Part shown: positions 59,477-64,000 of the stretch, piece after piece
Layout: every line of letters begins with the position of its first letter
How positions within the stretch are numbered: position 1 is the stretch's first letter
Source of the DNA: Bacteroidia bacterium
GTDB lineage: Bacteria > Bacteroidota > Bacteroidia > Bacteroidales > CAJPTX01
NCBI GenBank assembly: GCA_905373475.1
Contig: CAJPTC010000005.1
Coordinates: forward strand, 1-64,000
Reading direction: 5' to 3'
DNA length: 64,000 bases
Made by a program: the position numbers and the translations under genes
The notes under the pieces: model-generated
Seen by the model: only the letters and a program-made list of their open reading frames with translations
Database searches by the model: none
What the model was told of the DNA's origin: nothing

Positions 59477-60478
59477 TTATTCCCAATCTCTTGCGCTGTT
59501 CTCTTTTCTGCACTCTGCGAGCATCTGCATATCGTTCGCTACGGTCTGCCCCGTTGTCGTAAGAAAATCGCCTGTAATTGCTGCGTTGATGCCTATGTAA
59601 ATCGCCTTTCGTTGCCTAGCTTCCGAGAGCTGCATTCTTCCCCCCGAAAAGCGTAAATATGCCCGTGGATTGACCAAACGGAAGAGCGCTATTGTCCTTA
59701 AAATTTCCTCTTCTGAAAGAGGAGGAGTAGCTTCTAAGGGTGTCCCTTTTATGGGTTGCAGAATGTTGATGGGTATGCTTAGCGAACCAATAGAACGAAG
59801 GTAGAATGCAAATTCGATGCGTTGTGCTTGCGTTTCCCCCATTCCTATTATCCCACCACAACATATTTGCATGCCCACCCGCCGCGCAGCACGAATCGTC
59901 TCCTCCTTTTGTGCTTGGGTATGCGTTGTACAGAGCATTGGAAAAAAAGAAGGGGCACTTTCTAAATTGCAATGGTAGGTGCTTACCCCAGCTTCATGCA
60001 AAACGGTCAACTGCGACTCTGTCAATAGCCCCAAGGAGGCACAAAGGCGTAGTGTGGGGCACGCTGCATGTATATTTTTATAAATGACCGCAAGCGCATC
60101 TACTTCTTCTGTTGTAAGCCGTCGCCCACTTGCTACTAACGAGTAGCGCCGAACGCCCTGCTCTACCAATTTGCGTGCATACGCCAAAGCCTTAGGTAAT
60201 TCAACCAAAGGCTGACGCTCTATTCGAGTATTGTAATGCGCGCTCTGGGCACACCATTTACAATCTTCAGGACAGTTTCCCACCTTAGCGCTTAGAATCG
60301 AGCAGGTGTCGAAAGTGTGCCCCATAAAATGTTCCGTAACCCGATGCGCTAGTTCGTATAAGGAGGCTTTATCGGGCGTGGTAAGTAGTGTTTCTACCTC
60401 CGAGCGCTCTAAGTGCTGCCCCGAGTAGAGCTTCTGCTCCAATAGAGCGAGTGGGTTTGGATCTTTGTAAGAATTCAT
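59477..60478 (-). CDS. bioB: Biotin synthase
   Basis: A 333-residue radical-SAM enzyme that inserts sulfur into dethiobiotin. It has the C-x3-C-x2-C motif in GNCPEDCKWCAQSAHY (4Fe-4S cluster), the 2Fe-2S cysteines further on (LRLCAS, YHCNLE, QICCGGIIGMGET) and the conserved Arg in LRFSGGR. No other bio genes are next to it. It is divergent from coaD, 98 nt apart. Confidence 0.95.
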   Translation of the reverse strand: MNSYKDPNPLALLEQKLYSGQHLERSEVETLLTTPDKASLYELAHRVTEHFMGHTFDTCSILSAKVGNCPEDCKWCAQSAHYNTRIERQPLVELPKALAYARKLVEQGVRRYSLVASGRRLTTEEVDALAVIYKNIHAACPTLRLCASLGLLTESQLTVLHEAGVSTYHCNLESAPSFFPMLCTTHTQAQKEETIRAARRVGMQICCGGIIGMGETQAQRIEFAFYLRSIGSLSIPINILQPIKGTPLEATPPLSEEEILRTIALFRLVNPRAYLRFSGGRMQLSEARQRKAIYIGINAAITGDFLTTTGQTVANDMQMLAECRKENSARDWE

Positions 60479-60576
60479 TGTGCCAAAGTAGAAAATAAAA
60501 AGTAGAAATCCCCTAGTTGAACCGATAGAATTACACGTTTTTCAACCCCGGAACGTTATACAACGAAAAGAGTTTG

Positions 60577-61065
60577 ATGGAACGTATAGCCGTTTTTGCG
60601 GGTACATTTGACCCCTTCACCCTTGGGCACCAGGATATAGCCCTTCGTGCGCTCACACTATTCGATCGGCTCATAATAGCCATTGGGGTTAACAGCGTAA
60701 AGAAGACGCTTTTCCCTTTAGAAAGCCGAGAGGCCATTATACGCGACTCTTTTCCTAATATGCCACAAATTACCATTGCTTCATTCAATGGTCTCACTGT
60801 AGATCTTTGTCGGCAGTATGGAGCCCGTTTCCTAATACGCGGTCTGCGCTCGGGTACAGATTTTGATTACGAACGAACCATAGCACAGGCGAATAATATG
60901 GTTTACCCCGACATTGAGACGGTTTTTCTGGTTACCCGCAAAGAACATGCCCCGATAGCTTCGACGGTCGTGCGCGATCTTCTGATTCACGGGTACGATG
61001 CAAGTGCCTTTTTGCCCGCCGAGATCGATATCCGCAACTACAAGCGAACAGAGGCGATTGACTAG
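60577..61065 (+). CDS. coaD: Phosphopantetheine adenylyltransferase
   Basis: A 162-residue nucleotidyltransferase for the fourth step of coenzyme A synthesis. It has the T/HXGH region AGTFDPFTLGHQD, FLIRGLRSGTDFDYE and the late ISST-like IASTVVRDL. ATG 60577 is used; the codon before it is a TTG. Its TAG stop directly abuts the ATG of the next gene. CoaD and panC/panD in this window belong to one pathway. Confidence 0.95.
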   Translation: MERIAVFAGTFDPFTLGHQDIALRALTLFDRLIIAIGVNSVKKTLFPLESREAIIRDSFPNMPQITIASFNGLTVDLCRQYGARFLIRGLRSGTDFDYERTIAQANNMVYPDIETVFLVTRKEHAPIASTVVRDLLIHGYDASAFLPAEIDIRNYKRTEAID

Positions 61066-62595
61066 ATGGCATATACTACATCGCCTCAAACGCATTTAAG
61101 GGCGTTTTTACGTAAGAAGTCTGTCTCCTACCTAGCAACTATACTAGTCACCCTCTTCTCCGCTGCATTCTTGCCTCAAAACGCGATAGCGCAGACTAAG
61201 AAGGTGGTCGTCGTGGGGCAAGAGAAGGAGTATGCGGATGAAGAAATAGAGTTCTTTACACGTACTGATTATATAACCCAGCAGCGGGAAGTGCTGGCTA
61301 AAACAATCGTGGCACCCGATGGTGCTTTTCGTGTCGAATTCCCGCTTTTCGAGACGCAGCTAGTAATGGTAGACCTTGGGGTCTATACTTGCTACATGTA
61401 CATGGAAGCGGGGAAAAGTTACCGAGTTGCATTTCCTCCGCGCCGCGACAAAACGGAGAGCGAGCGTCTTAACCCTTATTTCGATCCCGTAGTCCTTCAA
61501 CTGCGCGACCTTAATGGCGACGGTAAATCGACGAACGATCTTATCGCGCGATTCGATGCCTATGTAGATTCCGTTTCCAATGCCACGCTGCCCCGAATTG
61601 CAGACCGCGATTCGTTGATATCTGGCAAGCGTCTTGTAGAGAAGCTGAAAAGCTACACTATCCCCGCGCAGTACGAATTCGCCAATCAGTACAAGGAATA
61701 CCGTATTGGGCTTATGAGTTATATGACGGAAACACAGCGAATACAAGCCCTCTCAAAGACCTATTTTCAAAACAGGAGCGTGCTGCACCGCAACCCCGCC
61801 TATATGGAGCTTTTCAACATTGTGTACGACAAGTATCTTGTCTATCACGGGCGTACAGAAGACGGGCAACAAATCTATAATGCTATCTCGAAAGAACGTA
61901 ATTACACAAAGCTTAAAGAGATTTTAGCGCAAAACGATCATCTAACAAACGATACACTCTGCGAACTGGTGATTCTCAAGGGGCTGTATGACGAGTTTTT
62001 CAGTTCGAACTTCTCGCGCAATGCACTTTTTAGCATCGTAGACTCAATATACAGCACGACCGACATTCCCGAACATACGAACATTGCGCAACAGATCCGT
62101 GAGCGGATCTCCAAATTCCTCCCTGGTTTTATTCCCTATTCTTTCACTTTAAAAGATGCCAAAGGGCAATCGCTAAGTTTGAAAGATTTCAGAGGCTATA
62201 TGGTGCTCCTTTGCTTTTGTACAACAACCTCCTACAGTTGTATTCAGGATTTTGATCTTCTTAACCGTTTTCAGGAACGGTATAGCGAGCACCTCCGCAT
62301 AATCTCAATTTGTGCAGATCAGGACTCTGCCTCTATGCATCGCTTCGTGAAGGCGACTCATTACCAGTGGACATTTTTACACTACGGCGATGCGCCGAAC
62401 CTTATTCGCGACTACGATGTACGTACCTATCCCACGTATTTCTTGCTAGACCCCGAGGGGCGCATTATACTCTCGCCCGCACCAGGACCACAAGAGAACC
62501 TAGAGCGCATCCTGTTTGAACAATTCCGTCAGCGGCGCTGGCAACCGCGCATGCCCAAATCGAACGACGGGCGTGGTATGCGAGGGAGGTCTTAA
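61066..62595 (+). CDS. TlpA-like exported redoxin without CXXC
   Basis: A 509-residue protein with an N-terminal signal or membrane segment (about 20-42, ending QNAIAQ), a beta domain (DUF4369-like, about 45-140), a helical middle, and a C-terminal thioredoxin-fold domain (about 355-490: FTLKDAKGQSLSLKDFRGYM, YDVRTYPTYFLLDPEGRI with cis-Pro). Where TlpA/ResA have W-C-x-x-C this protein has CFCTTTSYSC, so the usual disulfide pair is broken. It starts immediately at the coaD stop. It may have lost reductase activity or work through single cysteines; role unknown. Confidence 0.75.
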   Translation: MAYTTSPQTHLRAFLRKKSVSYLATILVTLFSAAFLPQNAIAQTKKVVVVGQEKEYADEEIEFFTRTDYITQQREVLAKTIVAPDGAFRVEFPLFETQLVMVDLGVYTCYMYMEAGKSYRVAFPPRRDKTESERLNPYFDPVVLQLRDLNGDGKSTNDLIARFDAYVDSVSNATLPRIADRDSLISGKRLVEKLKSYTIPAQYEFANQYKEYRIGLMSYMTETQRIQALSKTYFQNRSVLHRNPAYMELFNIVYDKYLVYHGRTEDGQQIYNAISKERNYTKLKEILAQNDHLTNDTLCELVILKGLYDEFFSSNFSRNALFSIVDSIYSTTDIPEHTNIAQQIRERISKFLPGFIPYSFTLKDAKGQSLSLKDFRGYMVLLCFCTTTSYSCIQDFDLLNRFQERYSEHLRIISICADQDSASMHRFVKATHYQWTFLHYGDAPNLIRDYDVRTYPTYFLLDPEGRIILSPAPGPQENLERILFEQFRQRRWQPRMPKSNDGRGMRGRS

Positions 62596-62652
62596 TCCCC
62601 TTCTTTGAAAAGCTGTCCGAGCATCATAGAGAGCAAGCCAACTTCGCGTTTT

Positions 62653-64000
62653 TTACCGCGTAGGGGCACTCGTATCGGAGTTGTTCAGGAGCTTTTCATA
62701 TTGCTTCGCCTGTTGCCCAGACTGGAAGTGGAATGCAACCCCGAGAGTTATCATGTTCTTATTGTCGTAGATCCAAGTCTCCGTAGTATGGAAGACGCGC
62801 GAACCTGCTAACGATACGTTGTGGTAATGCGAGGGTTCGCCTATAAACAGTATGCCTCCCGAGAACTGCCATTTGTTCCACTGGTAGCGTAGCTTCAGGT
62901 GATGCATATTCTCACTCAAGCTGATATCGGAGCGCTCTAAGTTGTAAAAAGGTACGCGGTACTGGTAGGTAAGCGTAAAGTTCTTGTAGTTAAGCTTTAG
63001 GTTGAGATTGTTTCCCCAAGTCCAGCGCGATACATTGATATACTCGGAATGCAACACATTGTAAACAGGAATGATGTAGCCTTGCAATTGCAAGTAGTTG
63101 TTGCCGAAGGGTTTTATAGTAGCAGCTAATAAACCTCCGTTTTGCCACGTGTGATATCCGTTGGCAACAGTATTCCATAGTTTGCCTCCTCGCTCCTCGT
63201 AATATTCTACAAACGGATTGCTTGCATAAGCAGATATATAAGCACAATTCAGAGAGAGGTATTGATTCTCAAAAGTATGCACTAGCGTTGCGGCATGCGC
63301 GCTTTCTCCGATTACTTTTGGGTTCCCCGTTTCAAGTATATCGATTGACCGATTGGAAATATTCGTGCTTAGTTCGTTAATGCCAGGTGTTTCGAGATCC
63401 CAAAAATAGTGTAGTTGCGTGGTGTGCCCACCTCCCCACATATAGGACAATGTGACCTTGGGGGTAACTCCCCATTGTGGGGTTCGTTGCTTGTCCACTA
63501 TATTGTTGGTGTGCTTAATGCCAACGCTAAAACGATACGAGAAGCGACGGTATAACCCAGATAGCTCTGTATAGGCATATTGCGAAAAGAAACGACTACG
63601 GTAATTGAAGTCGCCGTACAGGTTTTTCGCTTTAGAATGCAAAAAGGCAAAAGAGCCTTCGTAGCCTGTATTCCACTTAATAGACCCAAAATTGCGTGTA
63701 TAGATAATTTCGCCAATGGCAGAGTATTTTTGATTTTCCAGCGTCCGATCGTCGCCATAAATTACTAAACCATCGGAGAGGTTTTCCTCTTTATTCTGAT
63801 TTTTCGTATTGACACCGAAACTCGTACCTACGAGGTTCAGACTAATCTCATCTTTAGCGGTTAGGCGTTTCCACAAATAGAGATCTACAGAGGGATTGAA
63901 GGTGTGTGTCTTACTGTCGTTCAATGTGCGTAGTTGCTTATCTGTTTGCGTCTCTTTCTGGTAGAGTCCTGTACCAGTCCCGTTGTTAAATCGGTTTTCA
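62653..64000 (-). CDS. Outer-membrane beta-barrel protein, C-terminal part (cut by window edge)
   Basis: The reading frame is open from the right edge to the TAA region at 62653, at least 448 codons; the apparent internal TTG start at 63924 is not needed. The protein is a series of amphipathic, aromatic-rich strands (YTELSGLYRRFSYRFSVGIK, NLNLKLNYKNFTLTYQYRVP, HHLKLRYQWNKWQFSGGILF), typical of the barrel of Bacteroidetes TonB-receptor-like or OMP_b-brl_3 proteins. The plug or N-terminal part is outside. The C-terminus extends past the barrel with a polar tail (NNSDTSAPTR). Ligand unknown. Confidence 0.7.
   Translation of the reverse strand, partial: ENRFNNGTGTGLYQKETQTDKQLRTLNDSKTHTFNPSVDLYLWKRLTAKDEISLNLVGTSFGVNTKNQNKEENLSDGLVIYGDDRTLENQKYSAIGEIIYTRNFGSIKWNTGYEGSFAFLHSKAKNLYGDFNYRSRFFSQYAYTELSGLYRRFSYRFSVGIKHTNNIVDKQRTPQWGVTPKVTLSYMWGGGHTTQLHYFWDLETPGINELSTNISNRSIDILETGNPKVIGESAHAATLVHTFENQYLSLNCAYISAYASNPFVEYYEERGGKLWNTVANGYHTWQNGGLLAATIKPFGNNYLQLQGYIIPVYNVLHSEYINVSRWTWGNNLNLKLNYKNFTLTYQYRVPFYNLERSDISLSENMHHLKLRYQWNKWQFSGGILFIGEPSHYHNVSLAGSRVFHTTETWIYDNKNMITLGVAFHFQSGQQAKQYEKLLNNSDTSAPTR

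Noticed and set aside
1..64000. tRNA, rRNA or CRISPR loci
   Set aside because: No T-arm-like or acceptor-paired cloverleaf, no rRNA signature and no regular direct repeats with spacers were seen; a covariance search would be needed to exclude small RNAs.

Overview
The window looks like a chromosome segment of a Bacteroidales bacterium, most likely Porphyromonas or a close relative. The reasons are a type IX secretion (T9SS) gene (porQ next to cmk), two very large surface proteins ending in T9SS sorting domains, Bacteroidetes -7 promoter elements (TAnnTTTG) in front of many genes, and decayed parts of a Bacteroides-type conjugative transposon (CTn). No rRNA, tRNA or CRISPR array was recognised.

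Accessory part, about 1-16.5 kb. On the left is a probable siderophore or iron uptake cluster. Two ABC exporter-type subunits (one cut by the window edge) face away from a TonB-dependent receptor, a DUF4374-type lipoprotein and an AraC-family regulator. The two divergent promoters, and a third one downstream of the regulator, share the box GGGTTATTT exactly 18 nt upstream of the -7 element, so they look like one regulon. Next come CTn remnants in CTn order: an RteC-like C-terminal fragment, mobA, a hairpin-rich putative oriT and a DUF3408 (traB/traC-type) gene. The relaxase, traA and the rest of the tra operon are missing. Cargo follows: a truncated glyoxalase/VOC pseudogene, a two-gene SIR2-HerA defence system, and a close-packed operon of dinD, a DUF1579-like gene, a DJ-1/PfpI-like gene, a SAM methyltransferase and a VOC protein. 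A gene-poor stretch at about 15.7-16.9 kb probably contains the right border of the element.

First surface-protein region, about 16.9-28.1 kb: a lipoprotein, a small two-TM protein, a shortened methyltransferase-like ORF with a terminator-like hairpin inside it, and a 3094-residue secreted subtilase with LamG-like, Ig-like and InlB-type repeats and a T9SS domain.

Housekeeping block on the minus strand, 28.3-37.0 kb: smpB, panC, panD, a flippase-like membrane protein, radA, ispH, a single-chain (type IIG-like) restriction-modification gene and manA. A palindromic repeat has been inserted in frame in the nuclease part of the restriction gene. Then, on the plus strand, comes a tripartite HipB-HipS-HipT toxin-antitoxin locus with three operator-like palindromes (37.15-38.7 kb).

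38.8-44.5 kb holds cmk, porQ and a thioesterase on minus, then rpmB-rpmG-DUF4295, ftsY and rimO on plus. A second T9SS protein of about 1500 residues (GLUG-like motifs plus three 86-residue tandem repeats) runs to 49.2 kb and is followed by repeat and IS-end debris. The rest is an M16 peptidase divergent from asd, a bacterial alpha-2-macroglobulin, bioB divergent from coaD, a TlpA-like redoxin that has lost its CXXC, and the C-terminal part of an outer-membrane beta-barrel protein cut by the right edge.
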